6,626 bases of DNA, taken from CAYHZL01 sp964361075 (GTDB lineage: Bacteria > Bacteroidota > Ignavibacteria > UBA10030 > UBA8401). The notes under the pieces are model-generated. The model was not told where the DNA came from and ran no database searches. It saw nothing but the letters and a program-made list of their open reading frames with translations. The translations under genes were made by a program, and so were the position numbers. The stretch's first letter is position 1, and each line of letters begins with the position of its first letter. Of this stretch, positions 1 to 5,983 are shown piece by piece. The stretch spans positions 1 through 6,626 of the forward strand of contig CAYHZL010000188.1 in assembly GCA_964361075.1 (NCBI GenBank), in the 5' to 3' direction.

Positions 1-1346
1 TTGGCGAGGGTGGTATATCTGTTATTAGGATTTGTGGGAATCAATCGATTTCTATTCTTGATTCATTTTTTCAAGGTAAAAAAAAAATTAGCACGGCGAA
101 AACACATACGCTGCATTATGGTAAATTTTATAGTGACCAAAATGAACTTTTAGATACAGTCATAATTTCGATTTTTCGTAAACCGCACTCGTACACAGGG
201 AATGATGTTGTTGAGATAAGTTGTCATGGTGGACACTATGTGGCTCAAAAAATTTTGAACACACTTTTAAGTAAAGATATACGAATGGCTGACGCTGGTG
301 AATTTACATTGCGTGCTTTTATTAACAATAAATTGGATTTAGTACAAGCTGAAGCTGTTGCTGATGTAGTACATGCAAAAAACGAATCCGCATATCGTTC
401 TTCTATTGATCAATTAAACGGCAAGCTTTCTGTTTTTGTAAACTCAATCCGTCAGCAAATTATAGAAATATGTTCCATTTTTGAATTGCAACTTGATTTT
501 TCCCAAGAAGGCCTTGAATTGCAAAATAAAAATGAATCTATTGAAAAAATTAATAGCTTAGTAAAAACTTTAGAACAGGTAATAGCAACATTTACATCTG
601 GAAAATTAATTAAAGAAGGAATTAAAGTTGCCATTATTGGAAAACCAAATGCAGGGAAGTCAAGTTTGTTGAATATTTTACTGAACGAACAACGAGCAAT
701 TGTTAGCCATATTTCTGGTACGACACGCGACACAATTGAAGAAAATTTAATTATCGATGGCGTTCTTTTTAGAATTACAGATACGGCGGGATTAAGAAAT
801 ACTCCTGATGAAATTGAGCAACAAGGCATTGAGCGTGCTGAATCTGCCATTCGTAATTCTGATGTTGTAATTTTATTAATAGATGCATCACATAAACAAG
901 ACCAAAGTGATTTTGAATTAAGCTTTAGAATAAAAAATTTAATTTCAAACCAAACACACCTTATTTATCTATTCAATAAATGTGACATTGCAAATGTAAG
1001 GGATCCAAATATTGAAGCTAATTTTTCGAAAAATGTTTTTTTTATATCTTGCAAGACAAAGGAAGGTATAGAGGAATTCAAAAAACAGCTAATTCAAGTG
1101 GCACTTCCTAATTACGATTCTCTTTCTTCTGGAATGTTGATTAATAATTTACGACACAAAAATCTTCTTGAAAAAGCTAGCATTCCCTTAAATAATGCTA
1201 TTATTTCATTGCAAAGTAATATTAGCGAAGATTTTATAGCCTGTGACTTGCGAGAAGCTCTTGATTATCTAGGGGAAATTATTGGTATTATGACACCAGA
1301 GGATATTTTGAATAATATTTTTTCAAATTTTTGCATTGGTAAATAA
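1..1346 (+). CDS. mnmE: tRNA modification GTPase MnmE (TrmE), 5'-truncated by window edge
   Basis: MnmE is the GTPase partner of MnmG in cytoplasmic modification of wobble U34 of tRNAs; it binds a folate one-carbon donor. The frame is open from base 3, giving 447 visible residues. The opening GEGGISVIRI matches the family's N-terminal region (usually about ten residues in), so only roughly 10-12 residues are missing from a protein of about 455-460. Seen in order (visible numbering): folate-domain motif SYTGNDVVEISCHGG just before position 240; G1 GKPNAGKS at 213-220, including the Asn tied to potassium-dependent GTPase activity; G2 GTTRDT at 239-244; G3 DTAGLR at 260-265; G4 NKCD at 325-328; a G5-like SCKT; and the C-terminal FCIGK with the conserved Cys at 444. 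The GTG at 240 is not the start, because conserved sequence runs upstream of it. The stop is the TAA at 1344-1346, which is also the left flank of the adjacent inserted element. Identification is essentially certain. Confidence 0.98.
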   Translation, partial: GEGGISVIRICGNQSISILDSFFQGKKKISTAKTHTLHYGKFYSDQNELLDTVIISIFRKPHSYTGNDVVEISCHGGHYVAQKILNTLLSKDIRMADAGEFTLRAFINNKLDLVQAEAVADVVHAKNESAYRSSIDQLNGKLSVFVNSIRQQIIEICSIFELQLDFSQEGLELQNKNESIEKINSLVKTLEQVIATFTSGKLIKEGIKVAIIGKPNAGKSSLLNILLNEQRAIVSHISGTTRDTIEENLIIDGVLFRITDTAGLRNTPDEIEQQGIERAESAIRNSDVVILLIDASHKQDQSDFELSFRIKNLISNQTHLIYLFNKCDIANVRDPNIEANFSKNVFFISCKTKEGIEEFKKQLIQVALPNYDSLSSGMLINNLRHKNLLEKASIPLNNAIISLQSNISEDFIACDLREALDYLGEIIGIMTPEDILNNIFSNFCIGK

Positions 1347-1361
1347 GGGCATCTCTAAAAA
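1346..1361 (+). repeat. Left terminal inverted repeat of the MITE-like element
   Basis: AGGGCATCTCTAAAAA is the exact reverse complement of 1439-1454. The outermost A belongs to the mnmE stop codon and the putative target duplication, so the element proper probably begins at G1347. Confidence 0.85.
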
Positions 1362-1382
1362 CTATGTTTGTAAAAATTATAG

Positions 1383-1427
1383 AACACGGATAACACGGAT
1401 GAAACTTCGCCGCGGCGAATCACGGAT
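1383..1427 (+). repeat. Tandem AACACGGAT repeats inside the MITE-like element
   Basis: Two exact 9-bp copies of AACACGGAT lie head to tail at 1383-1391 and 1392-1400. A third copy with one mismatch, ATCACGGAT, is at 1419-1427 in the same orientation, after the palindrome. CACGGAT-type repeats look like the short non-coding repeats common in many environmental bacterial genomes, but I cannot assign them a function from this window. Confidence 0.75.
1406..1419. other. 14-bp GC-rich perfect palindrome inside the element
   Basis: TTCGCCGCGGCGAA is its own reverse complement over all 14 bases, centred between 1412 and 1413. In RNA it could form a five-pair UUCGC/GCGAA hairpin around a CGCG loop. 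No immediate T-run follows, so it is not a convincing intrinsic terminator. It lies between the direct CACGGAT repeats and near the middle of the 107-bp element, and contrasts sharply with the AT-rich surroundings. Confidence 0.8.
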
Positions 1428-1438
1428 TATTTTATTGA

Positions 1439-1454
1439 TTTTTAGAGATGCCCT
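1439..1454 (-). repeat. Right terminal inverted repeat of the MITE-like element
   Basis: TTTTTAGAGATGCCCT pairs perfectly with 1346-1361. The final T is also the first base of the right TAA flank, so the element proper probably ends at C1453. Confidence 0.85.
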
Positions 1455-1458
1455 AAGT

Positions 1459-1474
1459 TGTTCCATGTGAAACA
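1459..1474. promoter_or_regulatory. parS: parS-like ParB-binding site 1
   Basis: TGTTCCATGTGAAACA matches the parS consensus TGTTNCACGTGAAACA at 15 of 16 positions; the one change is C to T in the central CACGTG. Six of eight symmetric base pairs are kept. It is the upstream member of a pair ahead of mnmG. The mnmG-rsmG region is a classic origin-proximal place for parS. Binding by ParB is inferred from the match and context; no parA or parB gene is in the window. Confidence 0.72.
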
Positions 1475-1491
1475 TTACATCAAATTAAAAT

Positions 1492-1507
1492 TGTTACACG
1501 TGAAACT
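1492..1507. promoter_or_regulatory. parS: parS-like ParB-binding site 2
   Basis: TGTTACACGTGAAACT matches the parS consensus TGTTNCACGTGAAACA at 15 of 16 positions, with an intact CACGTG core and only the last base changed. It starts exactly 33 bp after site 1, close to three helical turns, in the same orientation, and ends 11 bp before the mnmG start codon. With site 1 it forms a 16-bp direct repeat (1458-1473 and 1491-1506) having only two differences. Bound ParB here would lie over the mnmG translation-start region and could influence its transcription; that is inference. Confidence 0.75.
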
Positions 1508-1518
1508 ATATATCTTAT

Positions 1519-3435
1519 ATGCTTAAGAAAATAGCTATAAATAAATACGATGTAATTGTTGTTGGCGGTGGCCATGCTGGTATAGAGGCTTCGTTGGCTT
1601 CTGCTAGAATGCTATGCACCACATTACTTGTTACCTTAAAAGCAAACGCTATAGGACGAATGTCTTGTAATCCTGCTATTGGCGGGACGGCTAAAGGGCA
1701 TCTTGTGCGGGAAATAGATGCTTTCGGTGGAGAAATGGGAAAGCTAGCTGATGCAACAGGAATTCAATTTAAAATGTTAAATAAATCAAAAGGGCCAGCG
1801 GTTTGGTCTCCTCGTTCTCAAAACGATAGAGAATTATACTCAGCAGAAGCACAAAAAAGAATTTTAAACCAAAACAACATTGATGTTATTGAAGGTTCTG
1901 TATCAAAGTTACTTGTTGACGGAAATAAATTGATTGGCATAAAAACACTTCTTGGTGAGGAAATTTTTTGTGAGTCTCTTGTTCTGTGCGCCGGCACATT
2001 TCTTAATGGGTTAATGCATACAGGAGAAAAAAATAGGATTGGTGGCAGATTTGGAGAAGCACCGTCAACTGGAATTACCGAAATCTTAAACAAGATTGGT
2101 TTTGTTTCTGGTAGATTAAAAACTGGTACGCCACCAAGAGTTGAACTGAACAGCATTGATTTATCAAAAGTTGAAAGACAGGAGAGCGATGAATTCCCAA
2201 CTCCATTTTCATTTCAAAACACTGAAATAAAAAATCGTCTTATTCCAATGTATCTAACTTATACAAATCATCACACTCATAAAATTTTAGAAAAGGGATT
2301 TGATCGCTCTCCAATGTTTACCGGGAGAATAAAAGGAATAGGTCCTCGATATTGTCCTTCAGTTGAAGATAAAGTTTTTCGTTTTGCAGAAAGAGAAAGG
2401 CACCAAATTTTTTTGGAACCCGAAGGCTATAATACTAACGTTGTGTATGTAAACGGATTTTCTACCAGCCTTCCTGAAGAAATTCAATATGAAGGTTTGC
2501 GTACAATTGCCGGTTTAGAAAATGTAAAAATGCTTCGTGCAGGGTATGCAGTTGAATACGATTTTTTTTCGCCTAATCAACTTAAACACACGCTTGAAAC
2601 AAAATTAATTTCCGGATTATTTTTTGCCGGACAAATTTGTGGAACTTCCGGATACGAAGAGGCTGCGGGGCAAGGATTAATTGCAGGAATTAATGCAGCC
2701 CTTAAGGTTCAAAAAAGAAATCCGTTCGTACTCAAAAGAAGTGAGGCATATATCGGAGTGATGATCGATGATCTCATCAATAAATCTACGGAAGAACCAT
2801 ATCGCATGTTTACTTCACGTGCTGAATACCGGTTATTGCTTCGCCAGGATAATGCTGATAGAAGATTGATGCGTTTTGGAAATGATCTTGGATTGATTTC
2901 GGATGATTTAATAAACCAACTTAATGATAAAGAAAATAAAGTACGCGTCGCTATAAATTATTTCGAAAAAAAATTTGTATCGCCAACAGAAGTCAATCCA
3001 ATATTAATTCAACATCAAGAAAACACTATTAGTGAAAATGAAAAATTATCACAAATTCTTAAACGGTCAAATATTGTTCTTGCTGATGTAAAAAATTTGG
3101 TTGAAGATAATTTAATCCGGGAATTTATAGAGCAGAAAAGTTTTTCTGAACAAATCGAAATTGATTTGAAGTATGAAGGATATATAAAAAGACAAAATGA
3201 ACAGATTGCTCGTTTTGATAAATTCGAGGAGTTTACGATCCCTGAAAATTTTGATTTCAAGAAAATAAAATCTTTGAGTACGGAAGGAAGAGAAAGGTTA
3301 CAAAAAATTAAACCGCGTTCTATAGGACAAGCTTCAAGAATTTCCGGTGTAACAAATGCTGATATTTCTGTCATGAGTATTCATTTGCGAAAAGAGTCAA
3401 GCAGACCCAATGGCAAAGGAGAAGTGATTGAGTAA
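1519..3435 (+). CDS. mnmG: tRNA uridine-5-carboxymethylaminomethyl modification enzyme MnmG (GidA)
   Basis: MnmG is the FAD- and NADH-dependent partner of MnmE; together they build the cmnm5/nm5 group on wobble U34 of tRNAs reading split codon boxes. The 638 residues fit the family (about 620-640). Seen: N-terminal Rossmann FAD site with GGGHAG at 16-21; the family signature SCNPAIGGTAKGH with Cys50; GRLKTGTPPR; RYCPS with Cys279 (the counterpart of E. coli Cys277); GYAVEYD; the GYEEAAGQG block at 378-386; and the C-terminal tRNA/MnmE-contact region with GQASRISG at 603-610. The ATG at 1519 puts the FAD motif at the normal distance from the N-terminus. No Shine-Dalgarno sequence is visible before it, and the two parS-like sites lie just upstream. 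The 3' end carries the ribosome binding site and start of rsmG. Identification is certain. Confidence 0.98.
   Translation: MLKKIAINKYDVIVVGGGHAGIEASLASARMLCTTLLVTLKANAIGRMSCNPAIGGTAKGHLVREIDAFGGEMGKLADATGIQFKMLNKSKGPAVWSPRSQNDRELYSAEAQKRILNQNNIDVIEGSVSKLLVDGNKLIGIKTLLGEEIFCESLVLCAGTFLNGLMHTGEKNRIGGRFGEAPSTGITEILNKIGFVSGRLKTGTPPRVELNSIDLSKVERQESDEFPTPFSFQNTEIKNRLIPMYLTYTNHHTHKILEKGFDRSPMFTGRIKGIGPRYCPSVEDKVFRFAERERHQIFLEPEGYNTNVVYVNGFSTSLPEEIQYEGLRTIAGLENVKMLRAGYAVEYDFFSPNQLKHTLETKLISGLFFAGQICGTSGYEEAAGQGLIAGINAALKVQKRNPFVLKRSEAYIGVMIDDLINKSTEEPYRMFTSRAEYRLLLRQDNADRRLMRFGNDLGLISDDLINQLNDKENKVRVAINYFEKKFVSPTEVNPILIQHQENTISENEKLSQILKRSNIVLADVKNLVEDNLIREFIEQKSFSEQIEIDLKYEGYIKRQNEQIARFDKFEEFTIPENFDFKKIKSLSTEGRERLQKIKPRSIGQASRISGVTNADISVMSIHLRKESSRPNGKGEVIE
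3415..3421 (+). promoter_or_regulatory. Ribosome binding site fixing the TTG start of rsmG
   Basis: AAAGGAG lies inside the end of mnmG, six bases before the TTG at 3428. The reading frame has no ATG upstream of the methyltransferase motif, so this site decides the non-ATG start. Confidence 0.85.
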
Positions 3436-4138
3436 CGACGAGCTATGGTTAAGAACTCTCTTATTAAAAAACGATGTACAGATAACGGATATAAAATTAC
3501 AGCAGCTTGTTCACTATAAAAATCTTTTGCTTGAATGGAATTCGAAAATAAATCTTATCTCACGCAAAGATGAAGAAAACGTTTGGCGCACACACATCCT
3601 TCTGTCGCTTTCATATCTTTTCAAAGTAACGTTTCCAAATCGGGCACTAATAGCTGATTTGGGTACTGGTGGAGGAATGCCGGGCATACCATTGAGTATT
3701 CTGTGTCAGGAAAATTCGTTTGTGTTAATTGATTCAATTCAAAAAAAATGCAATGCAGTAGAACAGATGATTCATGAGTTGCATCTCACCAATGCAAAGG
3801 TTATTCACGGACGAGCTGAAGAACTTAGTGCTCTGGCAGAATTCAAAAATAATTTTGATATTGTCGTTGCACGTTCTGTTTCTAATCTTTCAAATTTGTT
3901 ACAGTGGAGTTCGGGTTTATTAAAAACAAAGGGGAAGGAAGTAAACGTATTGGTTCATGAAAAGGTGCTCATTCAGTCTCCATCACTTATTACATTAAAA
4001 GGCGGGGAAGTGGATGAGGAGTTGGCAAAGGCAAAACTTAAATTCCCTCATCAAAAAATTGAACTCTATCCGCTTGTATTTTATGGTAGCGAACAGTTGA
4101 TAAATCAGGATAAAAAAATAGTTATTGCATCAAAATAA
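3428..4138 (+). CDS. rsmG: 16S rRNA (guanine527-N7) methyltransferase RsmG (GidB)
   Basis: RsmG uses S-adenosylmethionine to methylate N7 of G527 (E. coli numbering) in the 530 loop of 16S rRNA; in other bacteria its loss gives low-level streptomycin resistance. The 236 residues match the longer family members (about 207-240). Seen: N-terminal helical segment with LLLEWNSKINLISR at about 33-46, typical of the family; the SAM-binding glycine loop DLGTGGGMPGIPL at 77-89 (more often GAGFPG); GRAEEL at about 128-133; and VARSVSNLSNLLQW at 147-160, the counterpart of the usual SRAVAPL-type motif. The start is the TTG at 3428, supported by AAAGGAG six bases upstream and by lack of an earlier alternative; it overlaps the mnmG end by 8 bp, indicating translational coupling. 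The gidA-gidB order is widely conserved near replication origins. Confidence 0.96.
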   Translation: MSNDELWLRTLLLKNDVQITDIKLQQLVHYKNLLLEWNSKINLISRKDEENVWRTHILLSLSYLFKVTFPNRALIADLGTGGGMPGIPLSILCQENSFVLIDSIQKKCNAVEQMIHELHLTNAKVIHGRAEELSALAEFKNNFDIVVARSVSNLSNLLQWSSGLLKTKGKEVNVLVHEKVLIQSPSLITLKGGEVDEELAKAKLKFPHQKIELYPLVFYGSEQLINQDKKIVIASK

Positions 4139-4142
4139 AGGA
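4137..4142 (+). promoter_or_regulatory. Ribosome binding site fixing the TTG start of murQ
   Basis: AAAGGA overlaps the rsmG stop codon and lies six bases before the TTG at 4149, the same spacing as the rsmG site. The next in-frame ATG is at codon 24, close to the conserved core, so the TTG start is preferred. Confidence 0.8.
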
Positions 4143-4148
4143 TAGCGT

Positions 4149-5108
4149 TTGAAAACCTCAAAAGAGTTATTTCAACAACTACAAAATATTTCTACCGAAC
4201 AAAGAAATCCTGTAAGCATGAATATTGATGCGTGTGGTATCTCAGATATTCTTTCTATTATTAACGATGAAGATAAAAAGGTAGCAATTGCTGTAGAAAA
4301 AGAAATTCCATTTATCACGCAAGCCGTAGAGTTGGTTGTGCATACATTTTTGAACGGTGGTAGATTAATTTATGTTGGCGCAGGAACAAGCGGCAGAATG
4401 GGTGTGCTTGATGCAAGCGAATGTCCGCCGACATACGGTGTTGGTTTTGAAATGGTGCAAGGAATGATTGCCGGCGGCGATGCGGCAATGTTTCGTGCAC
4501 AGGAAGGTGCAGAAGATAAACCTGAGCAAGCAGAGAAAGATATCGAGGCGAAAAAAGTAAATGAGAAAGATGTCGTCTGTGGTATTGCCGCAAGTTTGCG
4601 TACGCCGTATGTAATTGGTGCGATACAACATGCAAAAAAACTGGGTGCAAAAACATTGTATGTTACAACGAACCCGCGAAAGAATTTCGATCTGCAAGAG
4701 TACCAAGACCTATCAAATGCAATTGATGTAAAAATTTGTCCGGAAGTTGGTCCGGAAGTGATCATGGGTTCTACAAGGATGAAATCTGGCACCGCGCAAA
4801 AATTAGTTTTAAATATGATTACAACTGCATCGATGATTCGTCTGGGTAAAGTGTACGAAAATATGATGATAGATTTACAAATGACAAATTTAAAATTAGT
4901 TGAACGTGCGAAAAAAGTTTTGATGATTATTACCGGAGTAAGGTACGATGAAGCTGCAGAATTTTTGGAAAAATCCGGACGGCATGTGAAAACCGCAATT
5001 GTTATGATTAAAGCAAATGTTACAAAAGAAGAAGCAACTGAACGGTTGAACCGGGCAAGCGGCTTTGTTCGCGCAGCAATAGAAAATAAACCCTACACCA
5101 TCATCTAA
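4149..5108 (+). CDS. murQ: N-acetylmuramic acid 6-phosphate etherase MurQ
   Basis: MurQ is a cytoplasmic SIS-domain lyase/hydrolase that cleaves the ether bond of MurNAc-6-phosphate to give GlcNAc-6-phosphate and D-lactate, a step in cell-wall amino-sugar recycling. At 319 residues it is slightly longer than the E. coli enzyme (298). Seen: ISDILSIINDED near 31-42; the SIS sugar-phosphate loop GRLIYVGAGTSGRMG at 71-85; DASECPPTYG with Glu91 and EGAED with Glu122, aligning with E. coli catalytic residues Glu83 and Glu114; GIAASLRTPYV; and GSTRMKSGTAQKLVLNM, the family signature. The C-terminal part resembles the family's UBA-like helical tail. A few extra residues sit around NPRKNFDLQEYQDLS, where E. 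coli is shorter. The start is TTG with AAAGGA six bases upstream, 10 bp after rsmG. No MurNAc kinase or PTS transporter is visible, so the source of its substrate is unknown. Confidence 0.96.
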   Translation: MKTSKELFQQLQNISTEQRNPVSMNIDACGISDILSIINDEDKKVAIAVEKEIPFITQAVELVVHTFLNGGRLIYVGAGTSGRMGVLDASECPPTYGVGFEMVQGMIAGGDAAMFRAQEGAEDKPEQAEKDIEAKKVNEKDVVCGIAASLRTPYVIGAIQHAKKLGAKTLYVTTNPRKNFDLQEYQDLSNAIDVKICPEVGPEVIMGSTRMKSGTAQKLVLNMITTASMIRLGKVYENMMIDLQMTNLKLVERAKKVLMIITGVRYDEAAEFLEKSGRHVKTAIVMIKANVTKEEATERLNRASGFVRAAIENKPYTII

Positions 5109-5112
5109 AGGA
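5107..5112 (+). promoter_or_regulatory. Ribosome binding site of uppP
   Basis: AAAGGA overlaps the murQ stop codon and precedes the ATG at 5123 by 10 bases, slightly long but usable. The TTG at 5119 is in another frame and is not a competing start. Confidence 0.65.
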
Positions 5113-5122
5113 AAGTAATTGT

Positions 5123-5974
5123 ATGAATATTTTTCAGGCAATCATGTATGGCATCATTCAAGGATTGACAGAATTTCTGCCTGTCAGCAGCACCGCGCAT
5201 CTTCGTATTTTTCCTGCGCTGCTTCAACTGCATGATCCTGGTGCTGCGTTCACTGCCGTTATTCAATTCGGAACTTTGGTTGCCGTGCTTCTCTATTTTT
5301 CAAAAGATATTCTTCGCATCACCAATGCAATTATTGAAGGCATCAAAACAAAAAAATATTTAGGAACACCTGATGCAAAAATGGGATGGATGATTGCCGG
5401 TGGCACAATTCCAATTGTTGTGTTTGGATTACTATTCAAAAAAAGTATTGAAACTACGTTGCGCTCACTGTATGTTATCAGCGCATCAATGATTTTGTTG
5501 GCGATTGTTTTGATGATTGCCGAATACATGACGAAGAAAAGAATTGAACAGAAGTCGCATTCTAAAACTCTTGCAGAACTGGATTGGAAAGAAGCAATCG
5601 GAATTGGCTTTGCACAAGCGGTGGCGCTTATTCCGGGCTCGTCTCGTTCCGGTGTAACAATTACCGGCGGATTATTTTTGGGATTGACGCGCGAAACGGC
5701 TGCACGTTTTTCATTTTTACTTTCACTTCCTTCTGTATTCGCTGCAGGTATGTTGGAGTTAGTGAAAGAACGCCACAATTTATTTTCTGCTGAAATCGGA
5801 ATAGTAAATATTGCTACCGCAACAATTGTTTCCGGAATTGTCGGCTATGCTTCCATCGCATTTTTACTCAACTATTTAAAATCACACTCAACATATTTAT
5901 TTATCATCTATAGAATTGTCGTTGGAGTGGGTTTGCTGTATTTACTTTCACAAGGAATTATTTTACCAAACTAA
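5123..5974 (+). CDS. uppP: Undecaprenyl-diphosphatase UppP (BacA)
   Basis: UppP is an integral membrane enzyme that removes a phosphate from undecaprenyl pyrophosphate, regenerating the lipid carrier for peptidoglycan and other surface polymers; overproduction in other bacteria gives bacitracin resistance. The 283 residues fit the family (about 265-285). Seen: the first signature QGLTEFLPVSSTAHL with Gln13 and Glu17 in the (E/Q)xxxE motif and His26, corresponding to E. coli Glu17, Glu21 and His30; the second signature PGSSRSGVT at 171-179 with Arg175, corresponding to catalytic Arg174. Several hydrophobic segments are evident, such as 43-58, 90-104, 117-133, 184-208 and 223-245. A basic loop at about 138-148 separates the two halves. 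The gene starts 14 bp after murQ and ends 9 bp before the dedA gene, consistent with co-transcription. Confidence 0.97.
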   Translation: MNIFQAIMYGIIQGLTEFLPVSSTAHLRIFPALLQLHDPGAAFTAVIQFGTLVAVLLYFSKDILRITNAIIEGIKTKKYLGTPDAKMGWMIAGGTIPIVVFGLLFKKSIETTLRSLYVISASMILLAIVLMIAEYMTKKRIEQKSHSKTLAELDWKEAIGIGFAQAVALIPGSSRSGVTITGGLFLGLTRETAARFSFLLSLPSVFAAGMLELVKERHNLFSAEIGIVNIATATIVSGIVGYASIAFLLNYLKSHSTYLFIIYRIVVGVGLLYLLSQGIILPN

Positions 5975-5983
5975 ACTTTCATT

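Larger units (their letters stand above)
1347..1453. mobile_element. MITE-like non-coding element, 107 bp, perfect terminal inverted repeats
   Basis: The element starts with GGGCATCTCTAAAAA (1347-1361) and ends with its exact reverse complement TTTTTAGAGATGCCC (1439-1453). With the flanking A1346/T1454 the pairing is 16 bp. It is flanked by TAA on both sides, is far too short to encode a transposase, and has no meaningful ORF. Inside are tandem AACACGGAT units and a GC-rich palindrome, unlike the surrounding AT-rich DNA. Small size, perfect terminal repeats, a short target duplication and no coding capacity are the hallmarks of a miniature inverted-repeat transposable element mobilised in trans, plausibly by an IS5-like transposase; the family assignment is inference. 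Removing the element and one TAA would leave the mnmE stop about 62 bp from the mnmG start. An alternative is a dispersed intergenic repeat or RNA-level stem-loop that is not a transposon derivative. Confidence 0.72.
1344..1456. repeat. TAA target-site duplication flanking the 1347-1453 element
   Basis: TAA occurs immediately outside both ends of the inverted-repeat element, at 1344-1346 and 1454-1456. This is what a 3-bp target-site duplication would leave; a T-N-A 3-bp duplication is known for some IS5-family groups. The left copy is the stop codon of mnmE, so insertion there would leave the gene intact. Three bases is short and could match by chance in AT-rich DNA, so the support comes mainly from its exact position at the ends of perfect inverted repeats. 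Confidence 0.6.

Noticed and set aside
240..242. GTG at 240 as the start of mnmE
   Set aside because: The frame is open to base 3 and the 79 upstream codons encode conserved MnmE sequence (GEGGISVIRI, SYTGNDVVEISCHGG), so the gene is cut by the window edge rather than starting here.
1363..1370. TATGTTTG as a Bacteroidota-type TAnnTTTG promoter element just inside the left terminal repeat
   Set aside because: The motif matches, but no TTTG-like upstream element lies at the expected distance, and such 8-mers are common in AT-rich DNA. Too weak to annotate.
1346..1454. The inverted repeats as an intrinsic terminator of mnmE
   Set aside because: The arms are separated by about 77 bases and the right arm is not followed by a T-run; the inner GC hairpin also lacks an adjacent T-run. 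The TAA flanks fit an inserted element better.
1486..1491. TAAAAT as a -10 box for mnmG between the two parS-like sites
   Set aside because: The nearest TTGTTC-like -35 (1458-1463) would be 22 bp away, outside the normal range, and it is part of the parS-like repeat.
2812..2827. CACGTG core at 2816-2821 in mnmG as a third parS site
   Set aside because: The outer arms do not match the consensus, and the bases encode the conserved TSRAEYR motif of MnmG.
4370..4792. Long reverse-strand open frames across murQ (and similar ones over mnmE, mnmG, uppP and the dedA gene)
   Set aside because: They lie antisense to well-identified genes, have Cys/Ser/Phe-rich composition without recognisable motifs, and have no supporting start signals; they are shadows of the real genes.
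4979..4994. CATGTGAAAAC in murQ as a parS site
   Set aside because: The left TGTT half is absent and the right half is imperfect; it is ordinary coding sequence.
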